A stretch of DNA of 43,980 nucleotides. It comes from an uncultured Acidimicrobiaceae bacterium. Lineage in GTDB: Bacteria > Actinomycetota > Acidimicrobiia > Spongiisociales > UBA5794. Under the pieces are notes generated by a model. It saw only the letters and a program-made list of their open reading frames with translations. It was not told the origin of the DNA and searched no databases. Every line of letters begins with the position of its first letter. Position 1 is the stretch's first letter. Where the stretch lies: the NCBI GenBank assembly GCA_947258985.1, contig CAMYKI010000050.1:1-43980 (forward strand), written 5' to 3'. The translations under genes were made by a program, and so were the position numbers. Below, in pieces: positions 24,182-30,841 of the stretch.

Positions 24182-24199
24182 AGCCCGGAAAACCGGGCT
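24182..24199. terminator. Hairpin upstream of the flbD promoter
   Basis: AGCCCGG (24182-24188), AAAA, CCGGGCT (24193-24199): a perfect 7-bp stem. It lies just before the -35 element of the flbD-motAB promoter and could insulate that operon from upstream transcription. No T-tract. Confidence 0.45.
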
Positions 24200-24210
24200 C
24201 AATTGCCTCA

Positions 24211-24237
24211 TTAAGCCATCCCCGTACCGCCCGACAG
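24211..24237 (+). promoter_or_regulatory. Sigma-28-like promoter of flbD-motA-motB-fliL
   Basis: TTAA at 24211-24214, 15 nt, CCCGACAG at 24230-24237. It has one mismatch (C for the first G) to the GCCGAC consensus of the island. It is placed about 70 bp before flbD. Confidence 0.65.
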
Positions 24238-24287
24238 ATAGAAGCGTACGGAAAACGAAGCAGCCCAAACGGATTCGGGCGAGATGA

Positions 24288-24301
24288 GCACAAGGAGGTG
24301 C
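24288..24301 (+). promoter_or_regulatory. RBS hairpin with AAGGAG loop before flbD
   Basis: GCAC-AAGGAG-GTGC forms a perfect 4-bp stem with the Shine-Dalgarno in a hexaloop, matching ACARGGANGU of CsrA sites. Translation starts at ATG 24308. The same AAGGAG loop occurs in the flagellin leader and in the RNA predicted at 37108. Confidence 0.5.
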
Positions 24302-24307
24302 GATTCA

Positions 24308-24553
24308 ATGATCCCTGTGACCCCCATTGAGGGCCGCACGGTGCTGCTCAATGCGAATCTCATAGAGGCGATTGAGGAGACTCCCGATACCGTCATCGTT
24401 CTTGCCGGAGGCCGGCGCATGGTCGTCGTCGATGTTCCGGCACATCTCGTAGCAAGGATCGAACGCATTCGCGCCTCGGTGCTCGCCGCCGCTCACAACA
24501 AGCGCCCCAGAGGTCGCGCCAAGTTGTACGCCATCAAAGGTGGGGAGGACTAG
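24308..24553 (+). CDS. flbD: FlbD family flagellar protein (first copy)
   Basis: 81 residues from ATG 24308, chosen by AAGGAGGTG 8 nt upstream. FlbD (small, spirochete/Gram-positive type; not the Caulobacter regulator) signature: MIPVTPIEGRTVLLNANLIEAIEETPDTVIVLAGGRRMVV. Its role is not well understood; the gene typically sits between flgE and motA. The extra basic tail (NKRPRGRAKLY) is longer than in the second copy at 43707. First gene of flbD-motA-motB-fliL. Confidence 0.9.
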   Translation: MIPVTPIEGRTVLLNANLIEAIEETPDTVIVLAGGRRMVVVDVPAHLVARIERIRASVLAAAHNKRPRGRAKLYAIKGGED

Positions 24554-24556
24554 GCG

Positions 24557-25348
24557 ATGACCACCATCCTCGGCATCTTTATTGCGATCATCAGCATCGT
24601 TGTTGCCACCGTCATGGACGGCAATTCCTTCGGCGCCCTCATCGGCCCATCCTCGCTGTTGCTTGTCGTGGTCGGCAGCGTCGGTGTTTCGCTGTCCGGA
24701 TTCCAGATCGCAGACGTAAAGAAGGTCCCGAAGGGAATCATCCTCTCCTTCAAGGGTAAAGAAGCCGATCCCGGTGAGGCCATCGACAGGCTCATGAAGT
24801 TTGCCGAGATTGCTCGTAAGGAAGGCGTTCTCGCACTTGAGGCCCAACTCGAGGACCTCGACGATCCCTTCATGAAGGTCGGACTCCAGCAGATCGTGGA
24901 CGGCGTCGACGGCGACGTTGTGCGTGATGTCCTGGATATCGAGCTTGCCGCCCTCGATGAGCGGCACAACCCCGTCATCAACTTCGTCAAGGCAATGGGT
25001 AGCTATGCCCCCACCATGGGCATGATCGGCACCGTCGTCGGCCTCATCAACATGCTCGGCAACCTGTCGGATCCCGCCCAGCTGGGTCTCGGCATGTCGG
25101 TCGCCCTGCTGACCACCCTCTACGGCGTCATCTTCGCCAACCTCATTTTCCTCCCGATCGCCTCGAAACTACAACGTCTCCACGACCTCGAGGTCGCCCA
25201 GAAAGACCTCGTCATGGACGGCATCCTCGCAGTACAGGGCGGCGCCAGCCCCCGCATGGTCGTCGAGAGGCTCGAGGCCTACATCAATCCCGACATGCGG
25301 GTCGGTCACCAGGAGCGCTCCAAGCGGGCGTCGGGTAAGGCCGCCTGA
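24557..25348 (+). CDS. motA: Flagellar stator protein MotA
   Basis: 263 residues with four transmembrane segments (about 3-20, 30-50, 150-172 and 182-205). The conserved Pro-containing stretch GSYAPTMGMIGTVVGLINML, typical of MotA/TolQ/ExbB, precedes the fourth segment. The cytoplasmic loop between segments 2 and 3 holds the charged residues that contact FliG. MotA and MotB form the ion-conducting stator. It follows flbD after 3 bp and shares one base with motB (TGATG). Confidence 0.96.
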   Translation: MTTILGIFIAIISIVVATVMDGNSFGALIGPSSLLLVVVGSVGVSLSGFQIADVKKVPKGIILSFKGKEADPGEAIDRLMKFAEIARKEGVLALEAQLEDLDDPFMKVGLQQIVDGVDGDVVRDVLDIELAALDERHNPVINFVKAMGSYAPTMGMIGTVVGLINMLGNLSDPAQLGLGMSVALLTTLYGVIFANLIFLPIASKLQRLHDLEVAQKDLVMDGILAVQGGASPRMVVERLEAYINPDMRVGHQERSKRASGKAA

Positions 25349-26214
25349 TGGCACGCGAGCGCAAGAAGCCCGAAGAGCCGAATGAGCTTCGCTGGTTGAC
25401 CACCTACGCCGACGTGGTCACCTTGCTGATGGCCTTCTTTGTGATGCTCTATGCGATTTCCCAGGTAGACCAGACCAAGTTTCAGCTGTTTGTTTCTGGT
25501 CTCGCCGACCCGTTCGACAACCCTGCCGTTGCCGACGGTCTCCTCACTGAAGGGACCGGCTTTGTAGGCGCCGGCTCGCAGGGGACAGGAGAAAACGACA
25601 TCGAGACCTTTGGTGCGCCGGCGCTCCTCGATGGGCTTCCTTCGATTACCGATCTCGAAGAGGAAGACGATCCCGGCGAGCAACCAGAAGAGTTCACCGA
25701 CGCCGATCCCGGGGCCGGGGAAGGAGAAGAAAACGTTGTCACCGACGAGCAACTCGTGGAGGTACGCGACGCCATTCAGGTAGCCCTCGAAGATGCCGGA
25801 CTTGCCGGCAATGTCGATTTTGAGATCACGGCACGAGGGCTGGTCATCGCGATTGCGACCGACCACGTCCTGTTTGCGAGTGGATCCGCGCAGTTTGGAG
25901 CCGACGGCGACGCCATCGTCGCCGCCATCGCCCCAACCCTCTCCACCTTCGACAATCAGATTCTGGTCGAGGGGCACACGGACACCGTTCCGTTGGATCG
26001 ATTTGGCTACGACAACTGGAATCTGTCGACCGACCGGGCTCTGGCAGTGCTCAAAGCCCTTGCCTCTTCCGAAGGAATTGACCCGCCGCGGCTGGTTGCC
26101 ACCGGCTACGGCGAGTATCACCCGCGTGCAAACAACGAAACAGATGAAGGCAAACAGGCCAACCGGCGTGTCGAGTTGGTCGTTGTCGTCGAAAGAGGTG
26201 AGGAAAGTGGCTGA
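25348..26214 (+). CDS. motB: Flagellar stator protein MotB
   Basis: 288 residues: a short basic N-terminus, one membrane helix (about 20-40: TYADVVTLLMAFFVMLYAI) with the critical ion-binding Asp22, an acidic linker (about 95-135) and a C-terminal OmpA-like peptidoglycan-binding domain (about 165-285: ILVEGHTDTVPLD, then NLSTDRALAVLKAL and KQANRRVELVVV). The signature is closer to proton-type MotB than to PomB, but ion specificity is not certain. Overlaps fliL by 8 bp. Confidence 0.95.
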   Translation: MARERKKPEEPNELRWLTTYADVVTLLMAFFVMLYAISQVDQTKFQLFVSGLADPFDNPAVADGLLTEGTGFVGAGSQGTGENDIETFGAPALLDGLPSITDLEEEDDPGEQPEEFTDADPGAGEGEENVVTDEQLVEVRDAIQVALEDAGLAGNVDFEITARGLVIAIATDHVLFASGSAQFGADGDAIVAAIAPTLSTFDNQILVEGHTDTVPLDRFGYDNWNLSTDRALAVLKALASSEGIDPPRLVATGYGEYHPRANNETDEGKQANRRVELVVVVERGEESG

Positions 26215-26677
26215 CGAAGAAGCTGTGGCTGAAGCGCCCAAGCCCAAGAAGGGCAGAGGAAGACTCATCGGGATAATTGGTGGGGTAGTCGTGCTCCTCG
26301 GCGCCGTCTACTTCCTGTTTCTCGGGGGAGGTGGCGGTGACGCCGAAGCCGGTGTCACCACGACAACTGTCCCCGTCGAGGGAGCGGTCATCGAGAGCGA
26401 TCAAATGACGGTAACTCTGGCCGATGAGCCGGTGCGCTACGCCAGGATCACATTTGCCGTCGTCCTGCCGGAAGGTGGCGACTCGACGGTGGTCGGAGAG
26501 AAGATGCCGCTGCTCAAAGATGGTGTCCTTGACGTGGTTGCCGGCATGTTTGCGGCAGATCTGGTCGGGTCCCAAGGACTCGACTCGCTCAGGGAAGGGC
26601 TGACTGCCAAGGCCCTCGAGGTCTACACCGAGGGCGAGGTTCTCCGGGTGGTGTTGACCGAGGTGCTCGTCCAGTAG
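26207..26677 (+). CDS. fliL: Flagellar basal body-associated protein FliL
   Basis: 156 residues from GTG 26207 (AGAGGTGAGGAA just upstream, inside motB). One N-terminal membrane helix (about 19-41: LIGIIGGVVVLLGAVYFLFLGG) and a periplasmic SPFH-like FliL domain (MTVTLADEPVRYARITFAVVL, then VVAGMFAADLVG and VLRVVLTEVLVQ). FliL rings surround the stator and support torque. Last gene of the flbD operon, followed by paired hairpins. Confidence 0.92.
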   Translation: MADEEAVAEAPKPKKGRGRLIGIIGGVVVLLGAVYFLFLGGGGGDAEAGVTTTTVPVEGAVIESDQMTVTLADEPVRYARITFAVVLPEGGDSTVVGEKMPLLKDGVLDVVAGMFAADLVGSQGLDSLREGLTAKALEVYTEGEVLRVVLTEVLVQ

Positions 26678-26681
26678 CTGC

Positions 26682-26724
26682 GAACTCCCTGCGGGAGTTC
26701 GTTGGCAGTTCCCGAAGGGAACTG
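26682..26724. terminator. Tandem hairpins after fliL
   Basis: Hairpin 1: GAACTCCC (26682-26689)/GGGAGTTC (26693-26700). Hairpin 2: CAGTTCCC (26706-26713)/GGGAACTG (26717-26724). Both stems are perfect and 8 bp long. There is no T-tract. The joint CGTTGGCAGTT and the flanking TAG/CTAG resemble the element after fliR at 30072. Confidence 0.6.
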
Positions 26725-26778
26725 GCGCCTAGAACATGCACCTGATGACTATTTGCGGCTGTTCGGAGTGACTACTCC

Positions 26779-26805
26779 TTGAATGCAGGTAGCACCTGCC
26801 GACGG
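26779..26805 (+). promoter_or_regulatory. Sigma-28-like promoter of the fliN-fliOPQR operon
   Basis: CTTGA (TTGA at 26779-26782), 15 nt, GCCGACGG at 26798-26805. It is overlapped by GCAGGT/ACCTGC, a small inverted repeat (26785-26799). It would start transcription near 26812, leaving a leader of about 65 nt before the small ORF. Confidence 0.6.
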
Positions 26806-26816
26806 TGACCCTCGAA

Positions 26817-26870
26817 GGGTCGTGCAAGACGACCCACCCCGTTTATTTGACCGGAAGACAACGGAGGTCA
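26817..26870 (+). promoter_or_regulatory. Structured leader of the fliN operon
   Basis: GGGTCGT (26817-26823) pairs with ACGACCC (26829-26835). GACCCT/AGGGTC (26807-26821) is an overlapping alternative. Further on, TGACC (26848-26852) pairs with GGTCA (26866-26870), putting the GGAGG of the small ORF and a second GGA at the stem and loop. This may be a translational control element; CsrA binding is inference. Confidence 0.4.
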
Positions 26871-26876
26871 TCGTTG

Positions 26877-27008
26877 GTGAACACGACCAGCGGTACGAAG
26901 CAGAGAAGCGCCACGAGCGGACAAACCGCTCCGGTTGACGCAACTCGGAAGCCCGGCGCTCACCTCCCGGGCAACAGCACCGAAACCCGCATCGGGGGTC
27001 GGCTATGA
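26877..27008 (+). CDS. Possible small basic protein upstream of fliN
   Basis: 43 codons from GTG 26877 (or TTG 26874), with GGAGG 6-9 nt upstream and an ATGA overlap with fliN at 27005. The product (VNTTSGTKQRSATSG...) is rich in Thr, Ser, Arg and Gly, with no recognised family and no hydrophobic stretch. It may be a real peptide or a coupling leader for fliN, which has no other strong RBS. It occupies the place where fliM usually lies but shows no similarity to FliM. Confidence 0.4.
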   Translation: MNTTSGTKQRSATSGQTAPVDATRKPGAHLPGNSTETRIGGRL

Positions 27009-27775
27009 CCGCCACGATGGAGCAGGCAGCAGTCGCTGAACTGGTGCAGGCCGCAGCCAAGTCGCTCAGCGCAGCGCTTGGGATCGAGGCCAGCGCCGGA
27101 GTCCCGATCGCTTCGAGCGCTTCGGCAGCCGAAGCCGGCGAGACCGTCGCCCTTCGTTCACCTGTGGTCGTCGGCGATGTCACCAGCGGCCTCGTAATGG
27201 TCGTCCCCGCGACCGGACTGGCGGCTACAGGCGCCGACGCTCCCCAACTGGTTTCGGCCCTCGCAAGTGGTGTCGGTGAAGGCCTCTCGGCGTTGGTCGG
27301 TACTCCCGCCCAGGTCGGCGCACCCGAGCCGGCGCCCCCGTCCGACGGTACCGAGGTTGCCTTTGAGTTCGATCTCGCCGCCGGTTCGGAAGCAATCAAG
27401 ATCCAATGGGTTGTCGAGGCCTCGCTCGGTACCCTCATGGCAGACGGTGATCCGGTCGATCCGCCTGCTGCTGAGGGACCGAGCGTGGCCCCGGCCACAC
27501 TCCCGGAGCTGACGCCAGCACCGGCTGCCGGCCGCGCTCGCGAGCTGCAGCTCCTCGCCGACGTTGCCATGAATGTCTCAGTCGAGGTCGGACGTGGCTC
27601 GCTCCAGGTACGCGAACTTCTTTCACTCGTCCAGGGCAGCATCGTCGAGCTAGACCGGGTAGTGGGCTCTCCTGTAGACGTTCTCGTCAACGGGACCCTC
27701 GTCGCCCACGGCGATATCGTGCTCGTCGGAGACGATCTCGGGGTCCGGATCACCGAGATTGTCGAGCAGATCTGA
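27005..27775 (+). CDS. fliN: FliN/FliY-type flagellar motor switch protein (long form)
   Basis: 256 residues. Residues 1-165 are an Ala/Gly/Val-rich domain with the weak pattern of CheC/FliY-like N-terminal modules (LVQAAAKSLSAALG..., LVSALASGVGEGLSALVG). Residues about 180-255 are a SpoA/FliN domain (LQLLADVAMNVSVEVGRGSLQVRELLSLVQGSIVEL, then VDVLVNGTLVAHGDIVLVGDDLGVRITEI). It sits in the standard place before fliO, while fliM is elsewhere with a second short FliN. The two FliN domains are clear paralogues. The extended N-terminus may give a FliY-like role. Confidence 0.88.
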   Translation: MTATMEQAAVAELVQAAAKSLSAALGIEASAGVPIASSASAAEAGETVALRSPVVVGDVTSGLVMVVPATGLAATGADAPQLVSALASGVGEGLSALVGTPAQVGAPEPAPPSDGTEVAFEFDLAAGSEAIKIQWVVEASLGTLMADGDPVDPPAAEGPSVAPATLPELTPAPAAGRARELQLLADVAMNVSVEVGRGSLQVRELLSLVQGSIVELDRVVGSPVDVLVNGTLVAHGDIVLVGDDLGVRITEIVEQI

Positions 27776-28182
27776 TGTCGACCCTCGGGATCAACTTGTT
27801 CACCGAGGTCGTGCCGGCCCTCGTAATCGTCTTTGGCGCTCCCGTAGCTATCTGGTGGTACATGCGCAGGTCCCGCAAGGGCGCCGTGGGCCGTCTTCAG
27901 ATCTCCGATAAGGCAGTACTCGGCAAGAACGTCTGGGTGGCCGTCGTCGAGGTAGACGACAAGCGCTTCCTGGTTGGTGCCGGCGAAAGCGGCGTCGGTC
28001 TCATCTCAGAGCTGGAAGCTCTGCCGGAGACCGTCGCAGAACCTGCCGAGGAACCCGCAACAGAACCAACGAATGGAATCACCGAACAGCCACGGATGGG
28101 CCTTGTTCGCCGACTGCAACTCATGACAGTACGCAGTTCGGCACAACAGCCGTGGAGGTCGTTCGGTGGCTCGGGCAGGTAA
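27775..28182 (+). CDS. fliO: Flagellar export protein FliO
   Basis: 135 residues: one membrane helix near the N-terminus (about 11-30: VPALVIVFGAPVAIWWYMRR) and a cytoplasmic beta-rich FliO domain (GRLQISDKAVLGKNVWVAVVEVDDKRFLVGAGESGVGLISEL), then a Pro/Glu-rich tail. FliO assists assembly of FliP. It overlaps fliN by 1 bp and fliP by 17 bp. Poor family conservation is compensated by position and the strand pattern. Confidence 0.88.
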   Translation: MSTLGINLFTEVVPALVIVFGAPVAIWWYMRRSRKGAVGRLQISDKAVLGKNVWVAVVEVDDKRFLVGAGESGVGLISELEALPETVAEPAEEPATEPTNGITEQPRMGLVRRLQLMTVRSSAQQPWRSFGGSGR

Positions 28183-29059
28183 GACACTTCTAGCCGCGGC
28201 CATTCTTGGCGCCGTGATCACCGGAGGACCGGCGGCAAGCGCACAGCAGCTCGAGCCCGACGCCTTCTCCCAGGAATCGGCCCAGGAGTCCGTTGCCCAA
28301 ATCGTGGCACCCGAGGTCGAAGACACCACCACGACAACCACCACCGTTGTCCCCCTCGTCGAGGTCCCCGAGCCGGATCCGGTTCCAGAGATAGCGGTTT
28401 CCATCGAGTCGGACAACGGCGGTCTGAGCAACACGGTGCTCATCATCCTCCTGCTCACCATTGGAGCGGTTGCCCCCGGCATCCTCCTCTTGATGACGTC
28501 GTTCACCAGGTTCATCGTGGTGTTGGCGCTGACCAGGAACGCTATCGGCGTCCAGACGATTCCCCCGTCGCAGGTACTCATCGGGTTGGCGATGTTCCTC
28601 ACAATCTTCGCCATGGGCCCGGTGCTCAGCGCCGTCAACGAGGACGCCGTCCAGCCGCTCCTCAAAGGTGAAATCGGTCAGGCCGAGGCGATGGAAGCCG
28701 GCTACGAGCCACTGCGCGAGTTCATGCTTGCGCAGACTCGACCGGAGGACTTGCGGCTGTTTATGGACCTCTCCGACCAGCCCCGACCCGAGGATGAGTC
28801 CGAAGTATCGGCCAGCACCCTCATCCCGGCCTTCGTCATCTCCGAGCTCCGCACCGCCTTCATCATCGGCTTCATGATCTTCGTGCCGTTCCTCGTTATC
28901 GACCTGATAGTGGCTGCCGTGCTGATGTCGATGGGGATGGTGATGCTGCCGCCGGTATTCATTTCCCTTCCCCTCAAGCTGCTGCTGTTCGTCCTCGTCG
29001 ACGGCTGGGCGCTGCTGATCGGCTCGGTCGTCGAGTCCGTCCAGGGGTCAATCGCATGA
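28166..29059 (+). CDS. fliP: Flagellar export gate protein FliP
   Basis: 297 residues from GTG 28166. A cleavable signal peptide (about 1-28, ending AASA) fits known FliP processing. After a Thr-rich spacer (about 45-75) come the FliP blocks LLLMTSFTRFIVVLALTRNAIGVQTIPPSQVLIGLAMFLT and AFVISELRTAFIIGFMIFVPFLVIDLIVAAVLMSMGMVMLPP. The length exceeds the usual ~245 because of the spacer. FliP forms the core of the type III export gate with FliQ and FliR. Overlaps fliQ by 4 bp. Confidence 0.96.
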   Translation: MARAGKTLLAAAILGAVITGGPAASAQQLEPDAFSQESAQESVAQIVAPEVEDTTTTTTTVVPLVEVPEPDPVPEIAVSIESDNGGLSNTVLIILLLTIGAVAPGILLLMTSFTRFIVVLALTRNAIGVQTIPPSQVLIGLAMFLTIFAMGPVLSAVNEDAVQPLLKGEIGQAEAMEAGYEPLREFMLAQTRPEDLRLFMDLSDQPRPEDESEVSASTLIPAFVISELRTAFIIGFMIFVPFLVIDLIVAAVLMSMGMVMLPPVFISLPLKLLLFVLVDGWALLIGSVVESVQGSIA

Positions 29060-29319
29060 CTGATGCCCAGGTAATCGAGATCCTTGCCGGCGCTTTCGAG
29101 GTGGCCTCCAAGATCGCCGGCCCCATCCTCATCACGGCCCTGTTCGTCGGTGTCACCGTTTCGCTGCTGCAGACCATCACCCAGATCCAGGAGATGACTC
29201 TGACATTCGTCCCCAAGCTGGTTGCGATGGGGATCGTCATGTTGATCAGCGGGCAGTGGATGATTCGCGAGATGGTCAACTGGGTCGAGGGTCTCTGGTC
29301 CCTGATCCCGTCCATCTGA
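29056..29319 (+). CDS. fliQ: Flagellar export gate protein FliQ
   Basis: 87 residues with two membrane helices (about 17-40 and 52-72) and the signature VGVTVSLLQTITQIQEMTLTFVPKL, a near-exact FliQ consensus. Four copies wrap the FliP-FliR gate. It overlaps fliP (ATGA) and shares one base with fliR (TGATG). Confidence 0.96.
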   Translation: MTDAQVIEILAGAFEVASKIAGPILITALFVGVTVSLLQTITQIQEMTLTFVPKLVAMGIVMLISGQWMIREMVNWVEGLWSLIPSI

Positions 29320-30074
29320 TGGACTTCGTTGTCGACGCCGACTGGGTCACCGGAATGCTGCTGGCAAGCATCCGGGTCGCAGCCTTCGTAGTCGTGTCTC
29401 CGATCTTCAAGTCCATTCCGGCAAGCGGACGGACCGCACTGGTGCTGGTCCTGGGCTACGCCTTCACGGAGCCCGTCACCGAGTCGGGCGATCTCGGCTT
29501 GCTGCTGGTGGCCGGCTTTACCAATGCCGTAGTCGGTGCGGTACTCGGCTTCCTCACCGGTCTCATCTTCTACGTGTTCACGGTGGCCGGAAGCCTCATC
29601 GACTTCACCTCGAGCCTCAGCGCCGCTTCGATCTTTGATCCCCTGGCCGGCCAGCAGGTCACCGTATTCGGGCGCATGTTCAACATCCTCGCCATGGCCC
29701 TGTTCTTCCTGCTCGGAGGCGACCGCATGCTGGTGAGCGGCCTCGGGGTGAGCTTCGAGGCGGTGGGTGTGACCGGGTCGCTCTCGTTATCGAGCAGTCT
29801 CGGCGAGACGGCAGTGACGTTGATGGGACGGATGATGATCGCTGCCATCGAGCTCGCTATGCCGGCGCTAGCCGCGCTCTTCATTGCTGAGGTCGTTCTC
29901 GGTATTGCCGCCCGATTCGCTCCTCAGTCCAACGTATTCCTCATCGGGCTGCCGGTGAAGATCTTTGCTGCCCTGGCCAGCGTCAGCGCCGTCCTGCTGC
30001 TCGTCCCGGAGACCATGGACGGGGTCCTCAACATCGTCGAAGACACCTTCCGCACAACGCTGCTCGGAATGTAG
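29319..30074 (+). CDS. fliR: Flagellar export gate protein FliR
   Basis: 251 residues from ATG 29319, chosen by its TGATG overlap with fliQ; the frame is open a little further upstream inside fliQ. Multi-pass protein with RVAAFVVVSPIFKSIPASGRTALVLVLG, FLTGLIFYVFTVAGSLIDF and the C-terminal ARFAPQSNVFLIGLPVKIFAALA block diagnostic for FliR. One FliR seals the FliP5-FliQ4-FliR1 gate. Last gene of the operon; flhB lies 770 bp on, behind a NUDIX gene on the other strand. Confidence 0.95.
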   Translation: MDFVVDADWVTGMLLASIRVAAFVVVSPIFKSIPASGRTALVLVLGYAFTEPVTESGDLGLLLVAGFTNAVVGAVLGFLTGLIFYVFTVAGSLIDFTSSLSAASIFDPLAGQQVTVFGRMFNILAMALFFLLGGDRMLVSGLGVSFEAVGVTGSLSLSSSLGETAVTLMGRMMIAAIELAMPALAALFIAEVVLGIAARFAPQSNVFLIGLPVKIFAALASVSAVLLLVPETMDGVLNIVEDTFRTTLLGM

Positions 30075-30148
30075 CCGCGGGCCGCTTTGCGGCCCGTTGG
30101 CAGTTTCCTTTGGAAACTGCAGCTAGGACTTCTTGCGGCCCGCGGCTA
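30072..30148. terminator. Bidirectional structured element between fliR and the NUDIX gene
   Basis: The left end TAGCCGCGGGCCGC (30072-30085), which begins with the fliR stop, is the exact complement of the right end GCGGCCCGCGGCTA (30135-30148), which ends with the NUDIX stop. Within it two smaller stems form: GGGCCGC/GCGGCCC (30079-30095) and GCAGTTTCC/GGAAACTGC (30100-30120). No U-tract is seen. It probably ends transcription from both sides. Confidence 0.65.
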
Positions 30149-30649
30149 GGGCTCGTCGCGGCCAGGTAACCACGCGTCGTCCCAAGGAAACACAACTCCA
30201 GAGGCGCCAAGATCACTGAAATCCAGGTTGATTCTCTCTAGCAAACGGATCGGTGGCAGGGCGTCGGGAGGAAAGAAGCGCAGTTCGAGCGCTTCTCCAT
30301 CGCGCGGTTCGGGTGAACCCGCCAACCAGCGGCATTCGAACAGGATCGAGACGTAATCGGCGACATCGCCGTTGGGATACTCGACATGAACGCCGCCCTG
30401 GACGGCAAGTACCCGCTCGGGTCGCACCACGATTCCGGCCTCCTCGTGGAGTTCCCGGGCGATGGTGTGGGATGGATCCTCACCCGGCTCACATATGCCG
30501 GACGGGAGACTCCATTCGTGCGTGTCGCTCCGCAACAGGCATAAGACATGGCCGGCTTCGTTGCGGACTACCGCGGCGACACCGGGGAGCAATACAGGTG
30601 CATGGCCGATCTGTTCGCGGAGTTCGCGCAGGAAGGGAGGCATTGGCAT
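30146..30649 (-). CDS. NUDIX hydrolase
   Basis: 167 residues from ATG 30649 (ATG 30643 also possible). The full Nudix box is present: GICEPGEDPSHTIARELHEEAGI, consistent with Gx5Ex7REUxEExGU and the catalytic Glu pair. The enzyme cleaves nucleoside-diphosphate-linked substrates (NDP-X); the particular substrate is not predictable. It is convergent with fliR and divergent from flhB, so it interrupts the fliR-flhB junction, which is usually continuous. Confidence 0.9.
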   Translation of the reverse strand: MPMPPFLRELREQIGHAPVLLPGVAAVVRNEAGHVLCLLRSDTHEWSLPSGICEPGEDPSHTIARELHEEAGIVVRPERVLAVQGGVHVEYPNGDVADYVSILFECRWLAGSPEPRDGEALELRFFPPDALPPIRLLERINLDFSDLGASGVVFPWDDAWLPGRDEP

Positions 30650-30747
30650 GCAGAGAGTGTACCGATCGTCTCTGCGGCACCCCGCTACCACGGGGTTGCG
30701 GCCCGCGTGCTGCTGCGCAGCCCGTGCGAACTAGTCCCTCTGAGGCC

Positions 30748-30774
30748 TAAATTCCTGGCCCCTTTCGCCGACAG
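30748..30774 (+). promoter_or_regulatory. Sigma-28-like promoter of flhB-flhA
   Basis: CTAAA (TAAA at 30748-30751), 15 nt, GCCGACAG at 30767-30774, an almost canonical FliA spacing. It lies between the NUDIX gene start and flhB, with a predicted leader of about 60 nt. Confidence 0.75.
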
Positions 30775-30841
30775 GGAACCGAGGCCGAAGGACCGGCCGC
30801 ATTGCCGATGGAATGGCTTGGACTAGACGACCGGAGAGCTA

